Origin: Candidatus Fukatsuia endosymbiont of Tuberolachnus salignus
GTDB lineage: Bacteria > Pseudomonadota > Gammaproteobacteria > Enterobacterales > Enterobacteriaceae
Direction of reading: 5' to 3'
Assembly: GCF_964030845.1 (NCBI RefSeq)
Contig: NZ_OZ034983.1
Location: 1,364,001 to 1,428,000, forward strand
Length of the DNA stretch: 64,000 nucleotides
The translations under genes were made by a program, and so were the position numbers. Shown one piece after another: positions 1 through 9,280 of the stretch. Under the pieces are notes generated by a model. That model saw only the letters and a program-made list of their open reading frames with translations, ran no database searches and was not told where the DNA came from. Each line of letters starts with the position of its first letter. Position 1 is the stretch's first letter.

Positions 1-480
1 GTTTCAGCGGTAGCACGGGATAAATTTGCTGAAAATAACGCCGCAATGATAGACAGAAAACAGTGGCTCAGTACGCTGGATAACAAAACCTCATCACCCT
101 GTGTTATCCGTGACCGTTTGTGCTACACCCTAGCCGGCCAGCCACTCGGCCACAAAATCCCCTATCTGCAAGGACCGGGACGCCTGCACTTTTGCTGTCG
201 CTCAACGGAGACACTGGTCATCAAATCCTGGCGTGCCCTGGGCATTGACTTGGATGAGCTGGACACAGGCACACGGGCCAGCCTGGACGGGCAAGTCCCT
301 GCGGATACCACCTATTCTGACTGGTTACAGCAACAACCCTACGCGCGGCAAATCCAAGTCCTAGGTAAAACCCGCGCAAAAATGCTGCGAGAGGAGGGAC
401 GGCGTCCCGATGACTTTTTCAGCGACAAAGGAGAATGGCTCACCTTGGAACAGCTGCGTAAAATCACCCAAACAGAGTAA
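1..480 (+). CDS. Phage minor head (head morphogenesis) protein, C-terminal part
   Basis: This is the last 159 codons of a gene cut by the window edge. It aligns almost residue for residue with the end of the complete 364-residue protein at 43923-45017. It carries the cysteine-containing stretch PGRLHFCCRST typical of SPP1 gp7/Mu F-like head morphogenesis proteins, which sit in the capsid near the portal. The last residues diverge from the B copy (KITQTE against ETLHIE). Scaffold and coat genes follow downstream after an inserted cargo segment. Confidence 0.8.
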   Translation, partial: VSAVARDKFAENNAAMIDRKQWLSTLDNKTSSPCVIRDRLCYTLAGQPLGHKIPYLQGPGRLHFCCRSTETLVIKSWRALGIDLDELDTGTRASLDGQVPADTTYSDWLQQQPYARQIQVLGKTRAKMLREEGRRPDDFFSDKGEWLTLEQLRKITQTE

Positions 481-597
481 AAAATCAACATGTCAGCACA
501 ACTTAACCTGTGTTTGCCTGAAGTATCAAAAACCGGACAGATTAAAGTAGCGTTGACATCATTGACTCGCTGAAAAAATCACAGGAATAACCTCGTG

Positions 598-801
598 TCA
601 CACCATAAAATCTACAGGAGGAACAGCCCCGGGAGGTTTGGATATTTTTGCGATTGTATCCATCACCTTTTCCTGTACTGAACGAGGAGAACGATGCTCA
701 AATTTTCGATTGAAATCTTCAGGAGATTGTAACCATAAAATCAACAGTGCTACTTCCATTTCAGTAAAAATTTTATTAGCGGAGCCTGTAGAAGAATTCA
801 T
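598..801 (-). CDS. Hypothetical small protein
   Basis: This 67-residue reading frame lies on the opposite strand to the phage head genes, inside a roughly 1.07-kb segment that prophage B lacks at the same place. Its composition is protein-like (acidic and aliphatic helix-forming N half). No strong ribosome site is visible before the ATG at 801. I do not recognise a family. Its placement beside a secreted-protein gene suggests it is part of the same inserted cargo. Confidence 0.35.
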   Translation of the reverse strand: MNSSTGSANKIFTEMEVALLILWLQSPEDFNRKFEHRSPRSVQEKVMDTIAKISKPPGAVPPVDFMV

Positions 802-1037
802 TATTTCACTTATTTTGTTGTCAAATATATCGGTAAATAATTATGTACAGCAACCTAACCCTCCCATCATTTTTGAAACAGAGTGAATAATAGAGTGGAG
901 TGTTGCAAACAGAGATAAACAAGACCGTATTATTATTTGACATAATGAGTTATTTTTCATCGTGTTATCGTAATATTTCTGCACATTAATTTATTAGTGT
1001 GATTTTTTGTACCTGTTTTTTCACTATGAGGTATTAA

Positions 1038-1499
1038 ATGAAAAAAATTAATCTACTTTTTACCTGTTTTTTATTGTTATCGGCACAGTCAGTATTGGCG
1101 CAATCCGTATCGAAAAATGATTTTATAACCTGTCCGAAATATAAAAATATAAAAAAAGAAGGTCTAACTTATACAGCAGAAATCGATAATAAATTTCAGT
1201 GGCTTGGCACTTTATCGAGTCAAGTAACTTTTAACACTATGAAGTTAAAAGAAGTGTCATACTCTGATAAAGGGAAAGGTATTCCTGCATGTCGTTATAC
1301 TTTGGAAAACACTAGAAATAATAAAAAAAATAAAGAAATGTTTTTATTTCTTGTAAGTAATAAAAGCAACATCGATCCTTATGTTTCATTAACGAGGCAG
1401 AAAGATTGGGAAACAATAGACAAGAATGAATACAAATGTAATAAAGAGAAATTAGAAGATTGTTCGTTTACACTGCTTACTACCGATGAAATTAAATAA
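1038..1499 (+). CDS. Small secreted protein, four-cysteine family (paralog of 59763-60209)
   Basis: The 153-residue product starts with a clear Sec signal peptide (MKKINLLFTCFLLLSAQSVLA, cleavage near residue 21-22). The mature part is AT-rich coding, Lys/Asn-rich, with cysteines spaced as in the protein encoded at 59763-60209. Shared landmarks are a CP motif, QWL, C-x-Y-x-L-E, a Y-x-C near the end and a final C-x-F-T-x-L-T-T. A GAGGT ribosome site precedes the ATG. It sits in a moron-like insertion between minor head and scaffold genes. Export to the periplasm or beyond is likely, but its function is unknown. Confidence 0.75.
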   Translation: MKKINLLFTCFLLLSAQSVLAQSVSKNDFITCPKYKNIKKEGLTYTAEIDNKFQWLGTLSSQVTFNTMKLKEVSYSDKGKGIPACRYTLENTRNNKKNKEMFLFLVSNKSNIDPYVSLTRQKDWETIDKNEYKCNKEKLEDCSFTLLTTDEIK

Positions 1500-1647
1500 T
1501 ATGCGTCTGGAAAAACGGATGTTAAGTGATAATTTTATTGAATAGTAGTGACGAAATTGAGCAAAAAACTATTGGGTAGTTCGCATTAAATAGGGGATGT
1601 CAGGTTACCACGGGATAGATTAGTGAACACCACTCAACTTTACACAG

Positions 1648-1670
1648 GCCACCCCAGGGTGGCTTTTTTT
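1648..1670 (+). terminator. Hairpin plus T-tract upstream of scaffold gene
   Basis: GCCACCC and GGGTGGC form a stem with a two-base loop, followed by a run of T. The same element stands before the scaffold gene of prophage B at 45116-45138, so it belongs to the phage and not to the inserted cargo. Antiterminated late transcription would pass it. Confidence 0.65.
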
Positions 1671-1750
1671 ATGAACAGCTGTGAGCGGAGGCGACACAGC
1701 GCCCGGGTCGGATGACCTATTAACCCAGCCTGCGGGCGGAGACAATAGCG

Positions 1751-2503
1751 ATGAAATTGCACCTCGATACAGAAGGAAAAGCAGTACTGGAAAACGGCAT
1801 GCCGGTGTATTTGCATGAGGACGGCAAAGCGATCCCCTTTGATGCGGTGGCAGCCTTGAACAAAATTAGCGCCCTCAATGGGGAAGCCAAAAGCCACCGT
1901 GAGGCCAAGGAAGCACTCGAAGCCAAGCTCAAGGCGTTTGCCGGCATTGACGACCCGGCGAAAGCCCGTGAAGCACTGCAAACGCTCACCCACATCGATC
2001 AAAAGAAATTAATCGAGGCCGGTGCGGTCGACCAGGTGAAAGCACAAATCACTCAAGCTTTTCAAACTCAGCTTGACGAGGCCAGCAGCAAAAATAAAAC
2101 CCTGGAAGCCCAGTTGTATCAAGAGATGATTGGCGGACGTTTCAGCAGCTCGACGTTTATCCAGGATAACCTGGCGATCCCGGCGGATTTGGTGCAAGCC
2201 CGGTTCGGTCACGCATTCAGCATTGACGCAGGTAAAGTGGTCGCCACGGATGCGGCAGGCAACAAGGTATTCTCACGCCGTCAGCCCGGGGAAATCGCGG
2301 AGTTTGAGGAAGCCTTAGAATACCTCATCGAACAGTATCCGCACAAAGACCACATTCTGAAAGCCTCCGGCCACCGTGGCGGCGGCTCACAACCCACACC
2401 CCAGCAGCACGGACAAAAAACACTCAAACGCAGCGCCTTTGATGCCTTGGACATCGGCAGCAAACAAGCCGCACTCAAAGACGGTATCTCGATCGTCGAT
2501 TAA
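1751..2503 (+). CDS. Phage capsid scaffold-like protein (DUF6651 type)
   Basis: The product has 250 residues with a short N-terminal beta-rich part, a long helical/coiled-coil middle (about residues 35-125, rich in Ala/Glu/Lys) and a basic C-terminal tail containing HRGGGSQPTPQQHG. That build, and its place directly before the coat gene, fit a scaffolding protein that guides procapsid assembly and is lost before DNA packaging. It is nearly identical to 45219-45971 (one clear change, QKTL against HKTL). The start follows a GGAGA ribosome site. Confidence 0.7.
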   Translation: MKLHLDTEGKAVLENGMPVYLHEDGKAIPFDAVAALNKISALNGEAKSHREAKEALEAKLKAFAGIDDPAKAREALQTLTHIDQKKLIEAGAVDQVKAQITQAFQTQLDEASSKNKTLEAQLYQEMIGGRFSSSTFIQDNLAIPADLVQARFGHAFSIDAGKVVATDAAGNKVFSRRQPGEIAEFEEALEYLIEQYPHKDHILKASGHRGGGSQPTPQQHGQKTLKRSAFDALDIGSKQAALKDGISIVD

Positions 2504-2532
2504 TTTTACACACGTTACCCTGGAGCAATAGC

Positions 2533-3675
2533 ATGGCAAATACCTTAACGGGGTTGATCCCCACGATTTATACCGCATTAGACAGCGTTTCCCGTGAGCA
2601 AGTCGGTTTTATTCCCGCCGTTGCCCGTAACAGCAAAGCGGAAGCCGCCGCTCTCGATCAAAATATCACCGCACCGGTGGCACCGATAGCCAAAACGGTG
2701 GATATCGTACCCGGTCCCACGGCGGCAGGCAGTGCGGAACAAACCATCAGTACAGTGGAAGTTAAAATCAGCAAATCTAAAATGGCACCGGTGCAATGGA
2801 ACGGCGAAGAACAAATGGCTATCGGGTCTGCCGGTACTTATAACCTGCTGTTGGCCGACCAGTTCAAACAGGCTTTCCGCGCTTTAGCGAACGAAGTCGA
2901 TCACGATCTTGGCGCACTGTACACCGGCTCGGCACGGGCTGTTGGCAAAGCAAGGAGCACCCCCTTTGACGTTAAAGAAGACCTGGCCGATTTTGCTGAT
3001 GCGCGTCGCGTGCTGGAAGATAACGGGGCCCCGACCACCGATTTGCAAATGGTCTTGGGTTCCGCCGCTATTTCCAACATTCGCGGCAAACAATCCGTCT
3101 TGTTTAAAGTCAACGAAGCAGGCAGCGAAGCCCTGTTGCGGGAAGGGACCATCGGGCGTATCGAAGGCTTTAATTTGCACAATTCCGCGGGCATCAAACG
3201 GGTCACAGCAGGGACCGGCAGTGGTTTTCTGGTCAACAAAGCGGGCGGTTATCACGTCGGCAATCAGCTCATTACCGTAGACAGTGGAACTGGCACAGTA
3301 AACCGAGGGGATATTGTCACCTTTACCGGCGATACGCATCAATACGTGGTGGCCGCGGCCAGCGCCTCGACTATCACCCTGTCTGCACCGGGCTTGTTGC
3401 AAGACCTGGCGGACAACACCGCTGTCACGCTGGTTGGTCACTACACCGCTAACATGGCATTCGATCGCAATGCATTCCTGCTGGCGTCGCGGACACCGGC
3501 GATGCCTCAAGGCGGGGATATCGCCGATGATGTGATGAATGTCACCGATCCGGTCTCCGGCATGACTTTCCAGGTGGCGCTCTACCGTCAGTATCATCAG
3601 ATACGCTATGAAGTCGGGCTAGCCTGGGGTGTCACGGCAGTGAAACCGGAGCACAGTGCGCTGATTTTAGGCTAA
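2533..3675 (+). CDS. Major capsid protein, P22 coat-like, full length
   Basis: The 380-residue coat protein shows the P22 gp5-type plan of the HK97 fold. A spine-helix region lies around residues 105-132 (ADQFKQAFRALANEVDHDLG), and a beta-rich inserted domain around residues 225-305 contains GDIVTFTGDTHQYVV. The start ATG follows a TGGAG ribosome site. This copy keeps 40 residues (about 99-138) that the prophage B copy lacks. An IS630 element begins about 60 bases after the stop, and the tail genes that should follow are gone. Confidence 0.85.
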   Translation: MANTLTGLIPTIYTALDSVSREQVGFIPAVARNSKAEAAALDQNITAPVAPIAKTVDIVPGPTAAGSAEQTISTVEVKISKSKMAPVQWNGEEQMAIGSAGTYNLLLADQFKQAFRALANEVDHDLGALYTGSARAVGKARSTPFDVKEDLADFADARRVLEDNGAPTTDLQMVLGSAAISNIRGKQSVLFKVNEAGSEALLREGTIGRIEGFNLHNSAGIKRVTAGTGSGFLVNKAGGYHVGNQLITVDSGTGTVNRGDIVTFTGDTHQYVVAAASASTITLSAPGLLQDLADNTAVTLVGHYTANMAFDRNAFLLASRTPAMPQGGDIADDVMNVTDPVSGMTFQVALYRQYHQIRYEVGLAWGVTAVKPEHSALILG

Positions 3676-3737
3676 GACCGCGGCGTGATAGCCGCTTTAT
3701 TTTAACTGAATAGAGATAAGCATAAGTCTAACTCATA

Positions 3738-4831
3738 TACCCGTGATCAATGAAGATGCTTGATTTTGAAGTCGATAAGGATCATGCTCATAGCCATGAA
3801 AATAGAGCTGACTGCTGACCAGAAAATTACCCTCGAAGCCCAACATCGTCAAAGCCATGACCGCCGTGTCTGTGACAGGATCCGGTGTGTTTTGTTGTCC
3901 GCAGACGGCTGGACTCCCCCTATGATTGCTCACTCACAGCTCATTAATGAAACCACGGTGCGGCGCCACCTTACAGACTATCATAAACTCAACAAGCTCA
4001 AGCCTGAAAATGGCGGCTCCGATGGCTATCTCAATGCGGAACAGACCACGTCGCTGGTTGAACATCTCACCCAGCCGCTCTACCACCACAATCACCAAAT
4101 TGTGGCGTATATCGCTGGACGCTGGAACATCACCTTTACCGTATCAGGTCTGTATAAAGGGTTGAAGCAGCATGGCTTTAGCTATAAAAAGCCGAAAGGT
4201 GTTCCGCATAAATTTGCCGTTGAGAAACAGCAGCAATTTATAAAGACCTACAGCGAATTGAAAGACGCCGCGGGTAATGACCCCATACTGTTTATTGATG
4301 CCGTTCATCCGACACAAGCCACCAAAATAAGCTACGGCTGGATACGAAAAGGCCAGGATAAAACGATAGAGACCACCGGGAGCAGAACGCGGTTGAATAT
4401 CATGGGAGCCTTGAACATCCAGAATGTGGCTAACCCCATAATCCGTGATGATGAGACGATTAACAGCGAAAATGTGGTTCACTTCCTGTCTGCCATTCGC
4501 GCGCATTATCCCATCACGACAACGGCACATGTGATCCTCGAGGGTGCAGGCTATCACCGTTCACAGCTTGTGCAAGACGCCGCGCTTACGTTGAATATCC
4601 AGCTTCATTACCTTCCGCCGTATAGCCCGAATCTAAACCCGATAGAGCGATTGTGGAAGGTGATGAATGAGCAAACACGAAACAATAGATATTACCCATC
4701 TAAACAGAGTTTTAAGAACGATATCTTAAACTTCTTTGAAGTGAAGCTACCACAAATGGCAAGTTCTCTGGTATCTCGCTTAAACGATAATTTCCAGGCG
4801 CTAAATCCTGCATCTTGATTTCACTTGGGTA
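3738..4831 (+). mobile_element. IS630-family insertion sequence, copy 1
   Basis: The element is 1094 bases with related 24-base ends: both begin TATACCC and share AAGATGC at the inner edge. It is flanked by TA on each side (3736-3737 and 4832-4833), the usual target duplication of this family. Copy 2 lies inverted at 62622-63715 with the same length. Here it joins the sequence after the coat gene to the sequence before J. In prophage B those points lie about 14 kb apart. Confidence 0.9.
3796..4818 (+). CDS. IS630-family transposase
   Basis: A 340-residue DDE transposase if started at MKIELTADQK; an upstream ATG would add 12 residues. It has N-terminal helix-turn-helix domains, then catalytic motifs FIDAVH (first D) and LNPIERLW (final E). 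The middle acidic residue is Glu in ILEGAGYH, where the family normally has Asp; the spacing to the last Glu is the expected 34. Both copies in this window carry this change. The frame is otherwise intact. Confidence 0.9.
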   Translation: MKIELTADQKITLEAQHRQSHDRRVCDRIRCVLLSADGWTPPMIAHSQLINETTVRRHLTDYHKLNKLKPENGGSDGYLNAEQTTSLVEHLTQPLYHHNHQIVAYIAGRWNITFTVSGLYKGLKQHGFSYKKPKGVPHKFAVEKQQQFIKTYSELKDAAGNDPILFIDAVHPTQATKISYGWIRKGQDKTIETTGSRTRLNIMGALNIQNVANPIIRDDETINSENVVHFLSAIRAHYPITTTAHVILEGAGYHRSQLVQDAALTLNIQLHYLPPYSPNLNPIERLWKVMNEQTRNNRYYPSKQSFKNDILNFFEVKLPQMASSLVSRLNDNFQALNPAS

Positions 4832-4858
4832 TAATACCAGAACAGCGAACACAATCCA

Positions 4859-4881
4859 GGTCGCCAAGGCGATCTTTTTTT
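4859..4881 (+). terminator. Hairpin plus T-tract before J
   Basis: GGTCGCC and GGCGATC form an imperfect stem with an AA loop, followed by seven T. It lies 12 bases before the J start codon and is repeated at 61178-61200 before the second J. It resembles the hairpins before the scaffold genes and is probably an intra-operon terminator. Confidence 0.55.
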
Positions 4882-4892
4882 ATGGGTAAACT

Positions 4893-7800
4893 ATGGTCAT
4901 CACAGGAAACAAAGGCGGTAGCCAGCGGCCACCTACGCCCACAGAATCCCCGGACAGCCTGCATTCTACCGCCAAAGCTAAAATATTATTGGCCCTGGGT
5001 GAAGGGGAATTTGCGAGCGAATTAGACGGCACCCGTATTTATTTGGATGGCACCCCGCTTAATAATGCAGACGGCAGCGCTAATTTTACCGGTGTCACCT
5101 GGGACTACCGCCCCGGCACCCCATCGCAAGACTACATTCCCGGGATGCCGAACGTTGAAAATGAAGTTACGGTCAACACCGAGTTAAAGGCCGACACCCC
5201 GTGGGTGCGGGCTATCAGCAACACCCAGTTATCTGCGCTGCGTATTCGATTTAGCTGGCCGGCGCTGCAACGTCAGACTGATAACGGCGATGTTAACGGC
5301 ACTCGCGTTGAGTATGAGATAGAGATGGCGACCGATGGCGGGGCTTACCATACTGTCCTCAAGACCGCAGTGGAGGGCAAAACCAGTACAGGGTATCAGC
5401 GTTCACACCGTATTAACTTGCCTGACGCGAAAACCGGTTGGCAACTCCGTGTCCGTCGTCTGACACCGAACAGCACCAGTAACCGACTCGCCGATAACAT
5501 GCACATTGAGGCATTGGCCGAAATCATTGATGCCAAGTTGCGTTATCCCAACACCGCTCTGCTGTATATCGAATTTGATGCCAGCCAGTTTCAGCACATT
5601 CCCGTGATTGCCTGTGAGCCCAAGATGCGGATAATACGGGTGCCCACGACCTACGGCCCCGCAACGAGGACGTATAAGGGCACGTGGGATGGCACTTTCA
5701 AATGGGCGTACAGCAATAATCCGGCCTGGGTGTTCTATGATATTTTGCTTGCCGAGCGCTTTGGCCTCGGCCATCGCTTAACCGCTGCACAGGTGGATAA
5801 ATGGGAGCTGTATCGCATCGCGCAATACTGTGACCAATTCGTCCCCGATGGCAAAGGGGGTAACGGGACCGAACCGCGCTTTCTGTGTGATGTGTATATC
5901 CAATCCCAGGCTGAAGCCTTTATCGTACTGCGGGATTTGGCGGCGATATTCCGCGGCATGACCTACTGGGCGAATAATCAACTCTGTGCCCTGGCCGACA
6001 TGCCCCGTGACCGAGATTACCTGTACACCCGCGCCAATGTCATTGAGGGACGTTTTTCCTACGCCAGCAGCTCAGAAAAAAGCCGCTACAGTACGGCAAT
6101 GGTCAGCTGGAGCGACCCGGCTAACGGCTATCAGGATACCCTTGAAGCGGTCTCGGATGAAGCCTTGGTGCGACGCTATGGCATCAATCAACTGAGTACC
6201 ACGGCAATCGGTTGTATCCGTCAGACAGAAGCCCACCGGCGTGGTCGTTGGGCGCTGCTCACCAATGCCAAAGACCGCTTGGTGACCTTTGATGTTGGCT
6301 TAGATGGCGCGATTCCGTTACCAGGGCACATCATTGCGGTTGCCGATGAAATGTTATCAGGAAGAAAAATCGGGGGGCGCATCAATCAAGCCGCAGGCTG
6401 CGACATTACCTTAGATAGACCCGCTGACGTCAAACCCGGCGATCGACTTATCGTCAACTTACCCCGTGGGTCCGCCCAAGCACGCACCGTCCACGCGGTT
6501 AACGGTCAACTTATCACCGTCAGTGTGGCTTACAGTGAAACGCCGCAACCGGAGGCGATTTGGTCGGCGGAGGCCGATGACGTAGCCCTTCAGCACTACC
6601 GGGTGACCCGTATCGAGGACAATAACGACAACACTTATCGCATTAATGCTGTCCAACATGACCCTGATAAATATGAACGTATCGACAGCGGCACGCGCCT
6701 CGACGAGCGGCCTATCAGTGTGATTCCGTTGACCCTTCAACCCCCTCCGACACACATCACGTTGACCAGCCATGCGGTGATTGCTCAAGGTTTAGCCGTC
6801 ACCACTTTACAGGTTAATTGGCAGGCAGCCAGCGGTGCGACCGCTTACGACGCACAATGGCGGCGGGACAAGGGCAACTGGACGCCGCTACTGCGGGTAT
6901 TGACTTGCGGCTTTGAGGTCCCCAACAGCACTGCGGGACAGTATCAAGCACGGGTGAGGGCCATTAACGCAGCAGGCATGGCTAGCCTGTGGGTCACGAC
7001 GCCAGAAATCCCTCTCCAGGGGAAAGCAAACCCGCCACCCCAACCGGTTAGCTTGACCACCACGCCAATTGTGTTTGGCATCACACTCAATTGGGCCTTT
7101 CCTGCGGGCGCTGAAGATACCTTAAAAACCGAGGTGGAATGCAGCCGTTTTGCTCATGACGCCCATCAGAAGCCACTGATTGACATTGCCTACCCGCAGC
7201 GTCATTACACGATGCAGGGTCTGGCTGCGGGGAAAACCTTTTACTTTCGTGCCCGTCTGGTCGATCGACTGGGCAATCAAGGTGCCTGGACACCGTGGGT
7301 CCAGGGGACATCGAGTGACGATGCAGATATTGTGCTCGATCACATTCGTGATGACATCATGACCACGCAGGCCGGTAAAAGACTCACCTCTCAACTCGAT
7401 ACCCTCATAAAAACCAGCCAAGCCAATGAAAGAAAACAGGAACACAGTCGTATCACACTCCAAAAGGAGGTCAAAGACCGGGTAGAAGAAACGCTGCTGC
7501 AGGTGAATGAACGACTAGAGCGACAAGACAAAACATTGCAACGGTATAACCAGGGACTTAAATCCCGCTTCAAAATAAGCCAATTACAAACACAAGACGT
7601 GCAAAAGACCGCCACGCATCTGGATACCGCATTTGTCACCTACAAAGAGGAGATGGACACGCAATTTGACCGTGCTAACGCGGATATGCTGGCACTCAGA
7701 CAGGCTCAATCCGATGCGCAGCAGGCGTTCAGCCTTTACCGCCTGGATATCACTGCCCGCTTTGATAAAAATGACGCGTTAATAACCGACATCCACACGG

Positions 7801-8573
7801 CGCACGCCACGGCGACCCAGGCCCTGGCCGACTATCAAAACCGGATAAGTGCCCGATTCGGCAAAAATGAAACGGCGATAAGCCGGGTCAAACGCGCTCA
7901 AACCACGGCGACCCAGGCGTTAGCGGAATATCAAAACATGATTGCCGCGCGATTCCGTGACAACGACGCTGCCATTGAAACCAAAGCCACAACACAATTT
8001 ACCTCATCAGGCGGTAACGCCCTGTACAGCATAAAAGCGGGCATTCATCACCAGGGCAAATATTATGATGCGGGCATGGTGGTCGGCGTGGAAACCCGTA
8101 ACGGGAGTGTAAAATCACAGATAGGTTTTAATGCCGATAATTTTATTTTATTAAGTGGGCAAAATGGCAAAAAGTTCTCGCCCTTTGCGGTAAAAAATAA
8201 TCAGGTCTTTATACGTGAGGGCTTTATTCAAGATGCGACCATTGACACGGCTAAAATAAAAGAGGCCGCCATCACTAATACAAAAATTGGTGGACCTCTC
8301 CAGTCGACCAACTGGGCAGCAGGCCGTTCAGGATGGAAAATAGAGAAAGCCGGCAACGCCGAGTTTAACGATGCTACCTTCAGAGGGACAATATATGCCA
8401 CCGATGGCTGGTTTAAAGGGACGGTGTCTGCGGATAAAATAGAAGGGGATATTCTGGACATGTCTCCTAATTTTTTTAAAACAAAAAAAGGCAGCATTCC
8501 CGATAGCCAATCTGTAATATTCCCTTTGTTTTATATAAAAAAACAGCCTCACCACGAAGAGTGTTGCTATTAG
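4893..8573 (+). CDS. J: Tail tip / host-specificity protein J, copy in prophage A
   Basis: The 1226-residue lambda gpJ-type protein forms the tail tip and contacts the receptor. The N-terminal gpJ core spans about residues 35-620. Two fibronectin type III-like domains follow (about 625-830), then a long coiled coil (about 840-1035) with two-to-three repeats of roughly 33 residues built on ATQALA(D/E)YQN. A DUF1983-like segment lies near 1040-1115, followed by a C-terminal tip. The frame ends early at TAG 8571. The expected C-terminal sequence continues in the -1 frame (8561-8863) after a seven-A run at 8537-8543. The gene is therefore either frameshifted or recoded. Confidence 0.85.
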   Translation: MVITGNKGGSQRPPTPTESPDSLHSTAKAKILLALGEGEFASELDGTRIYLDGTPLNNADGSANFTGVTWDYRPGTPSQDYIPGMPNVENEVTVNTELKADTPWVRAISNTQLSALRIRFSWPALQRQTDNGDVNGTRVEYEIEMATDGGAYHTVLKTAVEGKTSTGYQRSHRINLPDAKTGWQLRVRRLTPNSTSNRLADNMHIEALAEIIDAKLRYPNTALLYIEFDASQFQHIPVIACEPKMRIIRVPTTYGPATRTYKGTWDGTFKWAYSNNPAWVFYDILLAERFGLGHRLTAAQVDKWELYRIAQYCDQFVPDGKGGNGTEPRFLCDVYIQSQAEAFIVLRDLAAIFRGMTYWANNQLCALADMPRDRDYLYTRANVIEGRFSYASSSEKSRYSTAMVSWSDPANGYQDTLEAVSDEALVRRYGINQLSTTAIGCIRQTEAHRRGRWALLTNAKDRLVTFDVGLDGAIPLPGHIIAVADEMLSGRKIGGRINQAAGCDITLDRPADVKPGDRLIVNLPRGSAQARTVHAVNGQLITVSVAYSETPQPEAIWSAEADDVALQHYRVTRIEDNNDNTYRINAVQHDPDKYERIDSGTRLDERPISVIPLTLQPPPTHITLTSHAVIAQGLAVTTLQVNWQAASGATAYDAQWRRDKGNWTPLLRVLTCGFEVPNSTAGQYQARVRAINAAGMASLWVTTPEIPLQGKANPPPQPVSLTTTPIVFGITLNWAFPAGAEDTLKTEVECSRFAHDAHQKPLIDIAYPQRHYTMQGLAAGKTFYFRARLVDRLGNQGAWTPWVQGTSSDDADIVLDHIRDDIMTTQAGKRLTSQLDTLIKTSQANERKQEHSRITLQKEVKDRVEETLLQVNERLERQDKTLQRYNQGLKSRFKISQLQTQDVQKTATHLDTAFVTYKEEMDTQFDRANADMLALRQAQSDAQQAFSLYRLDITARFDKNDALITDIHTAHATATQALADYQNRISARFGKNETAISRVKRAQTTATQALAEYQNMIAARFRDNDAAIETKATTQFTSSGGNALYSIKAGIHHQGKYYDAGMVVGVETRNGSVKSQIGFNADNFILLSGQNGKKFSPFAVKNNQVFIREGFIQDATIDTAKIKEAAITNTKIGGPLQSTNWAAGRSGWKIEKAGNAEFNDATFRGTIYATDGWFKGTVSADKIEGDILDMSPNFFKTKKGSIPDSQSVIFPLFYIKKQPHHEECCY

Positions 8574-8863
8574 GGAGAAAAGAGAAAGGGATAGCCTTGA
8601 GCGTATCACCCGATTGGGTTAGAGCAACGATAACCCGTGATGGCATGGATGTGCAATACCTTGGGAAAGCCGGGGCGGGGCTATTAGGAGAGTATGTTAA
8701 CGCTGTCAACGAAGATATTGATATCACCCTCCCGGCAGGTGAAGGGGAGGTATTAATTGGTTTAAGATTACAATCTACACGGGGTAAGCTTAGAATGTTC
8801 AACTGGACGGCAAGCGGTGATATCTACACCATGAAAAACGCAGCCAGTATCAAAATAGCCTGA
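8561..8863 (+). CDS. C-terminal part of J in the -1 frame
   Basis: This open frame overlaps the end of J. Reading back through its upstream codons gives a smooth join to J at the A7 run (…FYIKK then TASPRRVLLLGRKEKG). The sequence (SPDWVRATITRDG… to the end) looks like a beta-rich tail-tip domain and not a separate gene. The only internal start is a GTG with no convincing ribosome site. It would be made only by slippage at the A7 tract, or it is dead. Confidence 0.6.
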   Translation: MLLLGRKEKGIALSVSPDWVRATITRDGMDVQYLGKAGAGLLGEYVNAVNEDIDITLPAGEGEVLIGLRLQSTRGKLRMFNWTASGDIYTMKNAASIKIA

Positions 8864-9139
8864 TTAAAATAACTACCCGCCTATGAATTTTACCGTATGT
8901 AAGATGACGTTTTCTGTCATCTAAAATTTTATATAAAAACAGATGACAAATAACCACACAAATTACGAAAATAAAGATGGTCTGATATAGAGTATCGTTC
9001 GTCAAGATAAGCATGGAATACATACGACTGTATTTAGCCTTCCCTACTGACGGGAAAAATAAGTCCTTAAATATTCCCTAAACCTATAGTAGGTGCTGTA
9101 TGTATTCATTATCATTCGAAACACTGGAAAAATTAGATT

Positions 9140-9225
9140 ACTAAATAATATGTGAAATTATAATTTTTATGAAAAATTTATAATATTATTCTAAACACAA
9201 AAACCAGTATCTTCTGGTCAAATGA
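9140..9225. repeat. AT-rich block shared with 36068-36152
   Basis: About 80 bases resemble the block at 36068-36152. Both contain TTATAATTTT, a string of A/T, then CCAGTATCTTC and AAATG(A/G)GTATA. Each copy lies at the 3' side of a leftward gene for a secreted protein. The surrounding stretch 8864-9280 holds no gene I can support. A weak hairpin (GGCTTAC…GTAAGTC) lies near 9250-9275. Confidence 0.5.
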
Positions 9226-9280
9226 GTATATGTAACATCACTATTTATAGGGGCTTACTTTTACGTAAGTCGCCTTTTCG

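Noticed and set aside
638..886. Plus-strand frame of 82 codons
   Set aside because: It overlaps the more protein-like minus frame 598-801 and has no ribosome site or family features.
2884..3597. Long minus-strand frame opposite the coat gene
   Set aside because: It is a shadow of the highly biased coat coding sequence; composition (many Arg/His/Gly) and duplication with the coat copy support this.
1..3700. Head-gene duplication as an assembly artefact
   Set aside because: Copies at 1-3.7 kb and 44.5-47 kb differ by many substitutions, a 1.07-kb insertion and a 120-base deletion, so they are real diverged copies.
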